From assembly GCF_015221995.1 (NCBI RefSeq), contig NZ_JADFFM010000002.1:1054001-1118000 (forward strand): a DNA stretch of 64,000 nt. Direction: 5' to 3'. The stretch is from Mucilaginibacter boryungensis. GTDB lineage: Bacteria; Bacteroidota; Bacteroidia; Sphingobacteriales; Sphingobacteriaceae. This document shows, piece by piece, positions 19,862-30,212 of this stretch. The position numbers were made by a program, and so were the translations under genes. Within the stretch, counting starts at the first letter, position 1, and the number at the start of each line of letters is the position of its first letter. Under the pieces are notes generated by a model. That model had not been told where the DNA came from. It did no database searches and was given only the letters and a program-made list of their open reading frames with translations.

Positions 19862-21037
19862 ATGCAAGTTTTTCACGACGAAAGTAAAATAGTAATAACC
19901 TGTAATAAAAGACTATCGGCCTACCTGCAACAGGAGGTTGAGGAATTGGGCTTTAAACCAACCCGCGTTTTCCAAACCGGCGTTGAACTACAGGGAACCA
20001 TTAACGATACCATTGCGCTGAATTTAAATTTACGCACAGGCAGCCAGGTTTTATACCTGCTAAAAAGTTTCCACGCCGCTAACCCGAAAGAGTTGTACGA
20101 CCAGCTGGTTGAAGTGCCCTGGGAGGAGCTGATTGATTTTACCGGCTATTTTTCGGTAACCAGCAATGTGAATAACGAACATATTTTAACCCCGCTGTTT
20201 GCCAACGTAAAAGTTAAGGATGCCATTGCCGATAGGATCAAAAGCAAAAAAGGGTTAAGGCCAAATTCAGGCCCCGAATTGAATAAGACTGTGGTACACT
20301 TGTACTGGCAGGATGACAAAGCCGATATTTTTATTGATACCAGCGGCGAAACCTTAGCCAAGCACAGCTATCGTAAAATACCGGGTAAGGCCCCTATGCT
20401 GGAAGCGCTGGCTACATCAACCATTATGGCCACGCAATGGGACAGAAACAGCACGTTTATTAACCCAATGTGTGGTTCGGGGACACTGGCTATTGAGGCG
20501 GCTTTACTGGCAACCGATAAGCGGCCAGGCTTATTTCGTATGAACTATGGCTTTATGCACGTGATGGGTTACGATGAGAACGTGTTTTTTGTGGAGCGCC
20601 GTAAATTAAAAGACCGCGCCAGGAAAGAAACCGGCTTTAAAATCATCGCTACCGATATATCCGATGATGCTATTGATATTGCCCGCAAGAATGCCAATAC
20701 CGCCGGTGTAGAACATTTAATCGATTTTGCTGTTTGTGATTTTGCGGATACGGAAGTACCCGAGCAGCCAGGCGTAATTATGTTTAACCCCGAGTATGGC
20801 GAACGTTTAGGCGTGCATACCAAACTGGAAATAACCTATAAGCGCATTGGCGACTATCTGAAGCAAAACTGTAAAGGTTACCGGGGTTATATATTTACCG
20901 GGAATGCCGATCTGGCTAAGAAGATAGGCTTGCGTCCGTCGCGCAGAATTGAGTTTTATAATGGTAAGCTGGACTGCCGCCTGTTTGAGTATGAGTTGTA
21001 TGATGGCAGCAAACGCGAACCAAAGCAAGAAGAGTAA
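19862..21037 (+). CDS. THUMP-domain 23S rRNA-type methyltransferase (RlmL-like)
   Basis: 391-residue class I SAM-dependent RNA methyltransferase. An N-terminal THUMP/ferredoxin-like region (about 1-150) binds RNA; the catalytic domain has NPMCGSGTLAIEAAL (SAM-binding), IATDISDDAIDIARKNA and NPEYGERLG, the last standing in place of the usual NPPY. By family it should modify guanine N2 in 23S rRNA. The frame opens at a TTG at 19850, but the ATG at 19862 fits the family start. A small exported-protein gene follows after one base. Confidence 0.85.
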   Translation: MQVFHDESKIVITCNKRLSAYLQQEVEELGFKPTRVFQTGVELQGTINDTIALNLNLRTGSQVLYLLKSFHAANPKELYDQLVEVPWEELIDFTGYFSVTSNVNNEHILTPLFANVKVKDAIADRIKSKKGLRPNSGPELNKTVVHLYWQDDKADIFIDTSGETLAKHSYRKIPGKAPMLEALATSTIMATQWDRNSTFINPMCGSGTLAIEAALLATDKRPGLFRMNYGFMHVMGYDENVFFVERRKLKDRARKETGFKIIATDISDDAIDIARKNANTAGVEHLIDFAVCDFADTEVPEQPGVIMFNPEYGERLGVHTKLEITYKRIGDYLKQNCKGYRGYIFTGNADLAKKIGLRPSRRIEFYNGKLDCRLFEYELYDGSKREPKQEE

Positions 21038-21038
21038 A

Positions 21039-21563
21039 ATGAAAAAACTGATCTTAATGCTGGTGGCTATTCTGTCATTCAGCTATGCAATGGCCCAGGC
21101 CGAAATGGATTTCCCTTTCCAGGGGGGCAGCAAGGTAATGTCGGATTACTTTGCCGATAACCTTACCGTAACCGATCTGATCAAACAACGTGCAGCCAAC
21201 GGCGTGGTAGTGATGAAATTTACATCGGATGAAAAAGGCAGCATCATAAAAATGGTGGTATATTATGCCGATGATGCCAGCCTTACCGAACCGGTTATCC
21301 GCGCTATGAAAGGGACAAACGGCAAATGGATCATCCCCGATAAACAAAAATTTTACGATTTCCTGATCCCGTTCGCTATCAATATTGATGCGCCAACCGC
21401 CAGGGCCAGTAAAGCTATGCTGCAATTTTATAATAACCGCAGCCCCATTGTCGCAAACGATCAGATCCCATTGAACCTGGTGTCGTTATTGCCAACGGTG
21501 CAGGTGAAATATACTTATACGCCACCTGTGGTTGTTAAAGCCGCAAAGAAAGTGGCTAATTAA
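21039..21563 (+). CDS. Exported TonB_C-like small protein
   Basis: 174 residues, signal peptide ending FSYAMAQ. The body contains FPFQGGSKVMSDYFADN, GVVVMKFTSDEKGSI and a final FLIPFAI strand, which follow the layout of a TonB C-terminal domain in diverged form. The ATG at 21039 lies one base after the methyltransferase stop, so translation is probably coupled. The larger frame starting at 20949 is only an extension into the methyltransferase gene. Function unknown. Confidence 0.65.
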   Translation: MKKLILMLVAILSFSYAMAQAEMDFPFQGGSKVMSDYFADNLTVTDLIKQRAANGVVVMKFTSDEKGSIIKMVVYYADDASLTEPVIRAMKGTNGKWIIPDKQKFYDFLIPFAINIDAPTARASKAMLQFYNNRSPIVANDQIPLNLVSLLPTVQVKYTYTPPVVVKAAKKVAN

Positions 21564-21629
21564 ACCATCTTGACCGCAAGGGAAAATCCTCGTTCTTTGT
21601 TTGAAATGAGACTTAGTGATGGATGAATT

Positions 21630-22307
21630 TTAGCTTGCTTTAATTAGCAGTCCGCCACGCCATTTGCCGCGGTATAAAAAGGGCCGGTTGTCTAAAAAAT
21701 AGAGCCAAAACAAAGTGACAACCACCCCTACTACCGAGCCGGCTGTAACATCTTCAAAAAAGTGCTGACTTAGGTACATGCGCGAATAACCTACACAGCA
21801 GGCCAAAACCAAAAGCGATAAATCAAGATATTTGTTTTTGAACAGATAAGCGAGGGTAATACATGCGGAAAATGCCGTTACCGTGTGCCCTGAAGGGAAA
21901 CTGTGATAGCTCAACATGTCTATTCCTTTTATCAGGTACATTTTAGTGCGCTCATGTTCAAAATACAGGTAAGGCCGCGGCATATCAAAAATCGCTTTCA
22001 ATATTTGTGCTACCAGGCCGGTTAGCGCATATCCGGTAATTAACAAAAAAGCCTTGCGGTAGTTAAATAAAGCAATAATAAGCGCCAGGATGATCAATGA
22101 TGAACCATTACCCAGCATCGTAAAAAACGGAAATACAGTATCGCCCCAGCTGGTATGCAGTCCATTTATATAGAAATATATCTCATCGCGGGTGTATAAT
22201 AACTTTATAACCAGGCAGCTGGCCAGTAAAACTAAATATGGAACTAAGAAAAGCCAAACCTTGGTATAAAAGTGGCTTAAGTGCTTTTTGCTGAATTCGG
22301 TACTCAT
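21630..22307 (-). CDS. PAP2 family membrane phosphatase
   Basis: 225-residue integral membrane protein with about six membrane segments and the full three-part PAP2 signature: KAIFDMPRP, YHSFPSGHT and SRMYLSQHFFEDV. Members remove phosphate from lipid phosphates such as undecaprenyl pyrophosphate or phosphatidic acid on the periplasmic face. The start codon directly abuts the stop of the upstream EamA gene, so the two are an operon. Confidence 0.9.
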   Translation of the reverse strand: MSTEFSKKHLSHFYTKVWLFLVPYLVLLASCLVIKLLYTRDEIYFYINGLHTSWGDTVFPFFTMLGNGSSLIILALIIALFNYRKAFLLITGYALTGLVAQILKAIFDMPRPYLYFEHERTKMYLIKGIDMLSYHSFPSGHTVTAFSACITLAYLFKNKYLDLSLLVLACCVGYSRMYLSQHFFEDVTAGSVVGVVVTLFWLYFLDNRPFLYRGKWRGGLLIKAS

Positions 22308-22724
22308 TTAAAATTTTAATATCAGCACAAATGTACCCGATATGATGAGAAATGCACCAATAGAATCTTTCAGTGTTAGCTTCTCACCTAAAAATATGGT
22401 AGCTAAAATAATGGCCAGCGGTACACTTAATTTATCAAGCGGTGCAACCTGGTCAACTTTGCCCAACTGTAGTGCCTTAAAATAAAATATCCACGAAAGG
22501 CCGGTGGCAATGCCCGATAATACCAGGAATGCCCAATTGGTTTTGGTTAAACTACCCATGTTATAATTACCCCTGAATAGCACAATAGCCCAGGCCAGCA
22601 CCAATATTACAACCGTGCGGATAGCGGTAGCCAGATTAGTATCAACCCCTTTAATGCCCACCTTGGCAAAAATGGCCGTCAAGGCGGCAAACGCGGCCGA
22701 GAGTAAAGCATATATCCACCACAT
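22308..22724 (-). CDS. Half-size EamA/EmrE-type transporter
   Basis: 138 residues, with five hydrophobic segments forming a single EamA domain (SAAFAALTAIFAKVGIKGVD; ATGLSWIFYFKALQLGKVDQ; APLDKLSVPLAIILA). Full EamA proteins have two such halves; single-domain ones work as dimers. It probably exports a small metabolite. It is the first gene of the pair with the PAP2 phosphatase. Confidence 0.82.
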   Translation of the reverse strand: MWWIYALLSAAFAALTAIFAKVGIKGVDTNLATAIRTVVILVLAWAIVLFRGNYNMGSLTKTNWAFLVLSGIATGLSWIFYFKALQLGKVDQVAPLDKLSVPLAIILATIFLGEKLTLKDSIGAFLIISGTFVLILKF

Positions 22725-22880
22725 AATAAATTATTTGTTAGTTGAAGATAACTATTTTGAAAATAAAAGGTTTGTAATGCTGACAAGTTCAGCATCGTCT
22801 ATTGTACCTGCTTAGTAGTTTTTGTTCAGAAATTAAATATTGTTTATAAATTTAACAGCAAATAATACCCCTTTATCCAG

Positions 22881-24107
22881 ATGAAATACCTTTTCAGCAT
22901 AATTTTATGCGCCTTTGTTTTCACTGCCCAAGCACAGGATCTGGATTATTACCTGAATACCGCCCTGAAGAGTAGTCCGCTGCTTAAAGATCTGAATAAC
23001 CAGATCCTTTCTGAAAAATTGGATAGTATGCGCCTGCGTGCAGGATTGAAACCACAGGTTACCGGTAGTAGTACAGGCACTTACGCGCCAGTGATCAACG
23101 GTTTTGGTTATGAATCGGCCATTACAAATGGCCAAACATTGAATGCATTAATTGGCGTGAACCAGGCTATTATTGGCAAGAATTATCTGAACGCACAGCT
23201 GGCTTCTATCAAATTCTCTAAAGACTCCCTGGGTAATACCATTCGTATTTCCGAGCAGGATTTAAAGAAGACCATCGTTACCCAATATATTACAGCCTAT
23301 GGCAGTTTGCAGCAATATCTTTTTAATAAAGAGGTGCTCGATCTGCTTACAACGGAAGAAGGCTTGCTAAAGAAGCTTACCCAAAGCAATGTATATCGGC
23401 AAAGCGATTACCTTACCTTCCTGGTTACGCTAAAGCAACAACAGTTAACCTTATACCAGGCGCGGTTGCAATATAAAAACGATTTCACCACCCTGAGTTA
23501 TCTTTCGGGTATTGTAGATACAACAATAGTGCAACTAAAAGACCCGGCACTAAAACGCACGTTTCCTACCGACCCGCGCACCAGTATATTTTACCAGCAA
23601 TTTAACGTAGATAGCATCAGGCTGGAAAACAACCGCAGGCTGATTGATTACAGTTACAAACCAAAACTTAATGTTTTTGGCGATGCCGGTTACAATTCCG
23701 ATTTTTCGTATCAACCCTATAAAAATTTTGGTACCAGCTTTGGTTTCACGGTAACGGTACCTATTTACGATGGCGGGCAGCGCAAACTACAATACAAAAA
23801 ATTAGCGCTGCAGGAAGATACCCGCCTTAACTACAAAACATTTTTTGATAAGCAATATCGCCAGCAAATAGCACAGCTAAACCAGCAAATTACTGATAAC
23901 GATGCGCTGGAACAACAAATAAAAGACGAGTTTAAGTATGCCGAAAGCCTGATAAAAGTAGATAATAAACTGCTTGAAACAGGCGATGTACGGGTAGCCG
24001 ATCTGATCATCGCTATAAACAATTACCTGTCGCTTAAAAACCTGCTTAAACAAACCAATATCAGCAAACTGCAGCTTATCAATCAGCTTAATTACTGGAA
24101 TAAATAG
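22881..24107 (+). CDS. TolC family outer-membrane efflux protein
   Basis: 408 residues with signal peptide ending AQAQ. Two long helical repeats of the TolC/OEP type surround beta segments such as PKLNVFGDAGYNSDF and TVTVPIYDGGQRKLQYKK. It forms the outer-membrane duct of the tripartite pump encoded by this and the next two genes, which follow with a 1-bp gap and a 4-bp overlap. The length is a little short but normal for Bacteroidota. Confidence 0.88.
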   Translation: MKYLFSIILCAFVFTAQAQDLDYYLNTALKSSPLLKDLNNQILSEKLDSMRLRAGLKPQVTGSSTGTYAPVINGFGYESAITNGQTLNALIGVNQAIIGKNYLNAQLASIKFSKDSLGNTIRISEQDLKKTIVTQYITAYGSLQQYLFNKEVLDLLTTEEGLLKKLTQSNVYRQSDYLTFLVTLKQQQLTLYQARLQYKNDFTTLSYLSGIVDTTIVQLKDPALKRTFPTDPRTSIFYQQFNVDSIRLENNRRLIDYSYKPKLNVFGDAGYNSDFSYQPYKNFGTSFGFTVTVPIYDGGQRKLQYKKLALQEDTRLNYKTFFDKQYRQQIAQLNQQITDNDALEQQIKDEFKYAESLIKVDNKLLETGDVRVADLIIAINNYLSLKNLLKQTNISKLQLINQLNYWNK

Positions 24108-24108
24108 C

Positions 24109-25053
24109 ATGAAGAAACTTTTTACATATTCATTGGTAACTCCCGTTATTTTACTGGCGGCGATGTTCCTGGCTTCCTGTGGCGGTGATAAACCTGCAGC
24201 AGATGAAGACGCCGCCGCTGTAAAAACACAGACGCCGGTTACGATTACCACTATCGACCAAAACCCCATGGCCGATTATGTTGATTTGAACGCGACGTCA
24301 GCCTTCCTGCAAAAAAACTATGTAAAAGCTAATGCCAACGGCTATATCCAATCGGCAAATATCAAGCTGGGACAGTTTGTAAGCAAAGGCATGTTGCTGT
24401 TCACCATTAAAACAAAAGAGGCACAGGCCATTGGAAACAGCATTAATATTTTAGATACTACTTTTAAGTTCTCGGGGGTAAACCGCCTGAAAGCTGCCAT
24501 GCATGGCTATGTTACGCAATTAAGCCACCAGGTTGGCGATTACGTGGCTGACGGTGAGCAACTGGCCGTTGTTAACGATGAATCGAGCTTTGCGTTTGTA
24601 ATGCAGTTGCCTTACGAATACAGACAATTAGTTAAACTGGGACAAGACATCCCATTAACCTTGCCCGACGGTGAAAAGCTTACAGGCCGCGTAGCGTCGA
24701 TGATGCCTGCGGTGGATACCTTAGCACAAACACAGGGTGTAGTGCTGAAAATAAATAGCAGTCATGCCATTCCCGAAAACCTGACTGCCCGTGCAAGACT
24801 TGTAAAAACAGCAAAATCGAATACCGCATCGTTGCCAAAATCGGCAGTGCTGGCTAACGAAACCCAGACAGAGTTTTGGGTGATGAAGCTGATAAAAGAT
24901 ACCCTGGCCGTAAAAGTTCCGGTTAAAAAGGGCATAGAAACCACCGACAGGGTGGAAATTGTATCACCACAGTTTACCCCGACCGACCGTATTATAGTAA
25001 CCGGGAATTATGGTTTAAGCGATACCGCTAAGGTTAAAATTGTAAAACAATGA
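24109..25053 (+). CDS. RND efflux periplasmic adaptor (membrane fusion protein), lipoprotein
   Basis: 314 residues. The lipobox FLASCGGD places the lipid-bearing Cys near residue 24. The lipoyl-like half-motifs NGYIQSANIKLGQFVSKGML and GYVTQLSHQVGDYVADG flank a very short hairpin, followed by the beta-barrel domain. It bridges the RND pump and the TolC duct. Its stop overlaps the pump start codon by 4 bp (ATGA), indicating translational coupling. Confidence 0.88.
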   Translation: MKKLFTYSLVTPVILLAAMFLASCGGDKPAADEDAAAVKTQTPVTITTIDQNPMADYVDLNATSAFLQKNYVKANANGYIQSANIKLGQFVSKGMLLFTIKTKEAQAIGNSINILDTTFKFSGVNRLKAAMHGYVTQLSHQVGDYVADGEQLAVVNDESSFAFVMQLPYEYRQLVKLGQDIPLTLPDGEKLTGRVASMMPAVDTLAQTQGVVLKINSSHAIPENLTARARLVKTAKSNTASLPKSAVLANETQTEFWVMKLIKDTLAVKVPVKKGIETTDRVEIVSPQFTPTDRIIVTGNYGLSDTAKVKIVKQ

Positions 25054-28000
25054 ACGCGCGCCCTGTAAAGGACTATTTTATATCGCATAAAAAGCCCATC
25101 AGCTTAATGCTGGCGCTTATTTTAATAGGTGGCGTGTTTGTGTATACCAAGTTGCAAACTTCGTTGTTCCCGGATATCACCTTTCCTAAAATTAAGATCA
25201 TTGCCGATGAGGGCCTGCAGCCGGTAAATAAAATGATGATAACGGTAACCAAACCGTTAGAGAACACCGTAAAGCAGGTGCCTGATCTGGAGGTTGTGCG
25301 CAGTACTACCAGCAGGGGCAGCTGCGAAATATCGGCATTTATGAAATGGAGCGCCGATATTGATTTAAGTCAGCAGCGTATACAGGCACAAATAGACAAG
25401 ATAAAAAATGACTTGCCTGCCGATGTGAATATATCGGTAGAGAAGATGAACCCATCTATATTGCCCGTAAGTGGTTACACGCTGGAAAGCCACAACCGGT
25501 CGCCCATTGAATTGAAAATGCTGGCCACTTTTACAGTGAAGCCTTTTCTATCGCAAGTAAGCGGCGTATCTGAAGTAAAAGTAATTGGCGGGAAGTCAAA
25601 AGAATACTGGCTGGTGTTAGACCGGGCTAAAATGAGCGCCTTGTCTTTAACCCCCGATAATATTAACACGGCTTTATCGCAAACCAACTTTGTAAAATCG
25701 GGCGGGTATTTGGCCGATTATAAAATGCTGTATCTGACGGTGACAGATGCAACACTAAGCGGCAAAAACCAGCTCGAAAACCTGGTGATCACCAATAACC
25801 GCAAGCGCATTACACGCTTAAAAGATATTGCGGATGTGCAGATAAGCGAGGGCATAGAATACACTAAAATTAACGCCAACGGTCACGATGGTGTTTTAAT
25901 AGCCGTCACTAAACAACCTAACGCCAATTTGATAGATCTTTCAAATGATATGGCCGTAAAGGTTAAACAATTGAAAAATATACTGCCTCCGGATGTTAGT
26001 ATTAAGCCTTATTATATCCAGGCCGATTTTGTAAACGATTCGGTAAAAAGTGTAAGCGATAGTTTATGGATAGGGCTGGCGCTGGCTATAGTGGTTGCTA
26101 TTATTTTCCTGCGTTCGGTAAAGGCCAGTGCTACTATTTTAATCACTATACCCATCACTTTAGGGTTAACGTTGATTGTACTATACGCCATTGGGTATAC
26201 GCTTAATATTATGACGCTGGGCGCTATTGCGGCGGCCATAGGCTTAATTATTGATGACGCCATAGTTGTGGTGGAGCAGATCCATCGGACACACGAGGAG
26301 CATCCTAATGAGCTTACACGGCATTTACTTCGCAAGGCTGTCGATTACCTGTTCCCGGCCATGGTGGGCTCGTCTATCAGTACCATTGTTATTTTCGTCC
26401 CTTTCCTGTTAATGACAGGTGTGGCAGGCGCCTATTTCAAAGTGCTTACCAATACCATGATCATCACTCTTACCTGTTCATTTTTTGTGACCTGGATAGG
26501 CCTGCCGGTAATATACCTGCTGTTAAGCAGAGACAAACTTGGGGTGGCTGAAAAGAAAGAAGAGGTACACGAAGTAAAACGCCAGAAATGGGTGTCGTTC
26601 TTTATACTGCGGCCGTATGTTGGTGGTATCATCGCATTAGTATTAATTGCCGTATTAGTATTTATTCCCGGAAGATTAGAAACAGGCTTTTTACCGGAAA
26701 TGGATGAGGGCAGTATTGTGCTGGATTATAGTTCGCCGCCGGGGACATCATTGGTAGAAACAGACCGGCTGTTGCGCGAAGTGGAAAAAATATTGGCGAA
26801 GCAGCCCGAGGTTGAAGCATATTCGCGCCGGACAGGTACACAAATGGGGTTTTTTATTACTGAACCCAACCGGGGCGATTACCTGATACAACTTAAAAAG
26901 AAACGGGATAAAACCACAGACGAAGTATCAAGCGATATCCGTAAACAAATTGAAGAGACCCAGCCCGCTTTACGCGTCGATTTTGGACAAGTAATTACCG
27001 ATATGCTGGGCGATTTAATGAGTTCGACCCAACCTATTGAGGTGAAGGTTTTTGGTGATGATCAAAAAACATTGCAGGCCCTGTCCAGGCAAATTGCAGC
27101 TGTAATAACCAGCGTTAAAGGCACTGCCGATGTATTTGATGGTATTGTGATAGCTGGTCCTTCGGTAAGCATTGTGCCCAGCTATAGCCGGCTGGCACAG
27201 TATGGCTTAAACCCCACCAGCCTGCAATACCAGGCCCAAACCGCTTTGGAAGGTAATGTGGTGGGTAGTGTTTATGAAACGCAGCAATTGGCGCCTATCC
27301 GTATGGTTTACCCGGGTAACAGGTCGCTAAACATCGCAAACATAAAAAACCTGAATGTATTTTTACCAAACGGAAACCTGCTACCCATTAACCAGGTAGC
27401 CACGGTAGAACTAAGATCGGGTGATGCTGAAATAGAACGACAGGACCTGCAATCGATGGGTGTTATCACCGCCAGGTTAGAAGGGGCTGATTTGGGGAGC
27501 GTAATCCCCGCCATACAAAAAGGGATAGCGGATAAAGTGAGTTTGCCTGCCGGATACCATGTGGAGTATGGCGGCGCATATGCCGAGCAGCAGCAATCTT
27601 TTAAAGAGCTATTACTGATTCTGATTACTGCCAGCCTGTTGGTGTTTGGGGTGATATTGTTTTTGTTTAAACAGTTCCGGGTGGCCTTATTGATACTAAT
27701 TATTGCAGTATTGGGCGTTACAGGGAGCTTGCTGGCATTATTTATTACAAAAACCCCACTAAACGTAGGCAGTTACACGGGTTTAATTATGATAGTAGGG
27801 ATCATAGGTGAGAATGCCATATTTACTTTTCTGCAATTCAGGGATGCTGTACTTAAGCAAAGTGTTGATGAAGCCATTATTTATGCTATCTCTACCCGTT
27901 TACGGCCCAAGTTAATGACAGCCTTGGGCGCTATTATAGCTTTAACGCCATTAGCCCTGGGTATAGGTGCTGGCGCACAATTACACCAGCCATTAGCAAT

Positions 28001-28097
28001 TGCTGTAATAGGCGGTTTTCTTGTAGCCCTGCCGTTATTATTAATTGTATTGCCAAGTATGCTGAGGGTAGTGTACAAGAAAGAGCCGGAAGTATAA
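25050..28097 (+). CDS. RND efflux permease, HAE-like
   Basis: 1015-residue inner-membrane pump with twelve membrane segments and two large periplasmic loops. The segment IGLIIDDAIVVVEQIHRTHE near residue 400 carries the paired Asp residues of the proton relay seen in hydrophobe/amphiphile exporters rather than the metal-pump form. FLPEMDEGSIVLDYSSPPGT and YGGAYAEQQQSFKEL are also conserved. Driven by protons, it expels drugs or other toxic small molecules. No regulator gene lies beside it. Confidence 0.92.
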   Translation: MNARPVKDYFISHKKPISLMLALILIGGVFVYTKLQTSLFPDITFPKIKIIADEGLQPVNKMMITVTKPLENTVKQVPDLEVVRSTTSRGSCEISAFMKWSADIDLSQQRIQAQIDKIKNDLPADVNISVEKMNPSILPVSGYTLESHNRSPIELKMLATFTVKPFLSQVSGVSEVKVIGGKSKEYWLVLDRAKMSALSLTPDNINTALSQTNFVKSGGYLADYKMLYLTVTDATLSGKNQLENLVITNNRKRITRLKDIADVQISEGIEYTKINANGHDGVLIAVTKQPNANLIDLSNDMAVKVKQLKNILPPDVSIKPYYIQADFVNDSVKSVSDSLWIGLALAIVVAIIFLRSVKASATILITIPITLGLTLIVLYAIGYTLNIMTLGAIAAAIGLIIDDAIVVVEQIHRTHEEHPNELTRHLLRKAVDYLFPAMVGSSISTIVIFVPFLLMTGVAGAYFKVLTNTMIITLTCSFFVTWIGLPVIYLLLSRDKLGVAEKKEEVHEVKRQKWVSFFILRPYVGGIIALVLIAVLVFIPGRLETGFLPEMDEGSIVLDYSSPPGTSLVETDRLLREVEKILAKQPEVEAYSRRTGTQMGFFITEPNRGDYLIQLKKKRDKTTDEVSSDIRKQIEETQPALRVDFGQVITDMLGDLMSSTQPIEVKVFGDDQKTLQALSRQIAAVITSVKGTADVFDGIVIAGPSVSIVPSYSRLAQYGLNPTSLQYQAQTALEGNVVGSVYETQQLAPIRMVYPGNRSLNIANIKNLNVFLPNGNLLPINQVATVELRSGDAEIERQDLQSMGVITARLEGADLGSVIPAIQKGIADKVSLPAGYHVEYGGAYAEQQQSFKELLLILITASLLVFGVILFLFKQFRVALLILIIAVLGVTGSLLALFITKTPLNVGSYTGLIMIVGIIGENAIFTFLQFRDAVLKQSVDEAIIYAISTRLRPKLMTALGAIIALTPLALGIGAGAQLHQPLAIAVIGGFLVALPLLLIVLPSMLRVVYKKEPEV

Positions 28098-28253
28098 AGC
28101 TAAAAGTACAAAGTCAAGTTTTCGCAGGGCTCTGCGAGAGACCCTGCTGGGACAAAAAGAGTCCCCTAAAGGGGAGCTAAAATTATTTCCCCTTTTCGCA
28201 AAAAAATGGACGGATTTTTGGTATTCATAGCAGGTATTATTAATTAAAGCCTT

Positions 28254-28970
28254 ATGAAAAACTATGAAAATCCACCACATGAACAACCGGGCAGCCGCAG
28301 GGATTTTTTAACAAAAACAGGGATTTTAGTAGCCTCAGGCCTGGCAGCAACAGGTATAGTTTCCTGTACATCAGAAAAAGGTGGTGATGAAGATGTTACT
28401 ACAAACGAAGACCTGATGCGGGAACATGGCGTGCTTAAACGAATATTATTGATTTATGATGAAGCCTGTAATCGTTTAACCACTGCAAAAGACCTTAATA
28501 TAGCGCTGGTCGCCCAGTCTGCCAACCTTATTAAAACATTTATCGAGGAATATCACGAAAAACTGGAGGAAGACCATCTTTTTCCCAGATTTGAAAAAGC
28601 GGGCCAGCTTACCGACTTAACCAAAGTATTACGACTACAACACCAAAAAGGACGGTTACTTACCCTGCGCATTATTGCTAACGCACAAAAACCCAATCCA
28701 ACAACCGATGAAAAAAAGCTAATGGTACAGGATATGCAGGCATTTGTGCGGATGTATAGCCCGCACGAAGCCAGAGAAGATACGATCCTTTTCCCCGCCT
28801 TGCATAACCTGATCTCCAAACATGAATATGACGCATTAGGAGAAGATTTTGAAAAAAAAGAGAAAGAACAATTCGGCGGGGATGGGTTTGATATGGCCGT
28901 AGATAAGGTAACCAGTATTGAAAAAGCAATGAATATTTACGACCTGAATTTGTTTACTCCCAATATTTGA
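28254..28970 (+). CDS. Hemerythrin-like protein with Tat-type lipoprotein signal
   Basis: 238 residues. The N-terminus carries a twin-arginine signal (SRRDFLTKTG) followed by a lipobox IVSCTS, so it is probably exported folded and lipid-anchored. The HHE domain ligands are visible: REHG, YHEKLEEDHLFPRFE, LQHQKGR and YSPHEAREDTILFP. A di-iron centre binding O2 or NO is the family expectation. The 156 bp before it include a short palindrome, TCCCCTAAAGGGGA at 28162-28175. Confidence 0.82.
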   Translation: MKNYENPPHEQPGSRRDFLTKTGILVASGLAATGIVSCTSEKGGDEDVTTNEDLMREHGVLKRILLIYDEACNRLTTAKDLNIALVAQSANLIKTFIEEYHEKLEEDHLFPRFEKAGQLTDLTKVLRLQHQKGRLLTLRIIANAQKPNPTTDEKKLMVQDMQAFVRMYSPHEAREDTILFPALHNLISKHEYDALGEDFEKKEKEQFGGDGFDMAVDKVTSIEKAMNIYDLNLFTPNI

Positions 28971-28987
28971 CAAGGAACATAGTGGGT

Positions 28988-29008
28988 AAACACTGCTGCG
29001 TAGTGTTT
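28988..29008 (+). terminator. Possible terminator after the hemerythrin gene
   Basis: 7-bp stem AAACACT/AGTGTTT around a 7-nt loop, 18 bp after the stop codon. The T run after it is poor, so the call is weak. Confidence 0.35.
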
Positions 29009-29062
29009 AATATTTAGCGATCATAAAGTTATATGAATTGTTATGTATTGCTATTAATGCAA

Positions 29063-29092
29063 TTGGGATAATGTTTAGCGGGAGTATATTTG
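29063..29092 (+). promoter_or_regulatory. Bacteroidota-type promoter of comM
   Basis: TATATTTG at 29085-29092 matches the TAnnTTTG -7 element exactly, and TTG at 29063-29065 is 19 bp before it, as expected for a -33 element. The comM start codon is 50 bp downstream. Confidence 0.55.
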
Positions 29093-29141
29093 CGCGTTTA
29101 CAAAAATGAATTTATCTTACGCCTAAATAAACTTTACCACA

Positions 29142-30212
29142 TTGTTAGTTAAAACTTTTGGCAGCGCGGTTTTCGGGATAGAAGCCATCACCATTACAGT
29201 CGAAGTAAATATTGCCGCGGGTACACAATACCATATTGTGGGCTTACCTGATAACGCCGTTAAAGAAAGCTATTTCCGTATACAATCGGCCTTGAAGAAT
29301 TGCGGTTATAAAATGCCGCGGCAGCAGGTAATTGTAAATATGGCCCCGGCAGATATCCGTAAAGAAGGTTCAGCTTATGACCTGACCATTGCTGCCGGTA
29401 TGATGGCGGCATCGGGCCAGATAGAAGCTGAGGAACTTGACAAGTACCTGATTATGGGAGAACTGTCGCTTGACGGTGGCCTGCAACCCATTAAAGGGGC
29501 ATTACCCATTGCTATACAAGCCCGCAAAGAGGGGTTTAAAGGATTTATCCTTCCCGCACAAAACGCACGCGAAGCTGCCATTGTAAATGAACTGGATGTT
29601 TATGGCATTGAGAACATTAAACAAGTGGTTGATTTTTTTAATGGCGATAGCAGCCTGAAGCCCGAAGTGGTAAACACCCGCGACGAGTTTTTTAATAGCT
29701 TAAATAGCTACGATAGCGATTTTAGCGAGGTTCGCGACCAGGAAAACATTAAACGCGCACTGGAAATTGCAGCAGCAGGCGGGCACAACGTAATACTGAT
29801 CGGGCCGCCGGGGGCGGGCAAAACCATGCTGGCGCGCAGGCTGCCTTCTATATTGCCGCCTTTGAGTTTATATGAATCGTTAGAGACGACTAAGATCCAT
29901 TCGGTAGCGGGTAAACTGGCTGCAGCCGATGCACTGGTAACTGTAAGGCCGTTCCGCAGCCCGCACCACACTATCAGTGATGTAGCCTTGGTAGGCGGTG
30001 GAGGCAACCCCCAACCGGGTGAAATATCACTGGCCCATAACGGCGTATTGTTTTTGGATGAACTGCCCGAATTTAAACGCAGTGCACTGGAGGTAATGCG
30101 CCAGCCGTTGGAAGAGCGCCGCGTGACCATATCGCGTGCTAAGTTTACGGTTGATTACCCAAGTTCGTTTATGCTGGTAGCTTCTATGAACCCCTGTGTT
30201 TGTGTTGCTTAG
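29142..30212 (+). pseudogene. comM: yifB/comM magnesium-chelatase-like ATPase, 5' part, cut by island insertion
   Basis: The encoded 356 residues start at a TTG that gives the standard family N-terminus LVKTFGSAVFGIEAI. The ChlI-type N-terminal domain is complete, as are Walker A GPPGAGKTML near residue 225, FRSPHHTISD and Walker B NGVLFLDELPEF. The frame leaves the family consensus right after SFMLVASMNPC: a few unrelated residues (VCVA) and a stop follow. About 150 further residues, including CPCGYY and the sensor-2 end, are missing and are not found elsewhere in the window. ComM helps branch migration during natural transformation, so the insertion probably inactivates it. The promoter at 29063-29092 is intact. 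Confidence 0.92.
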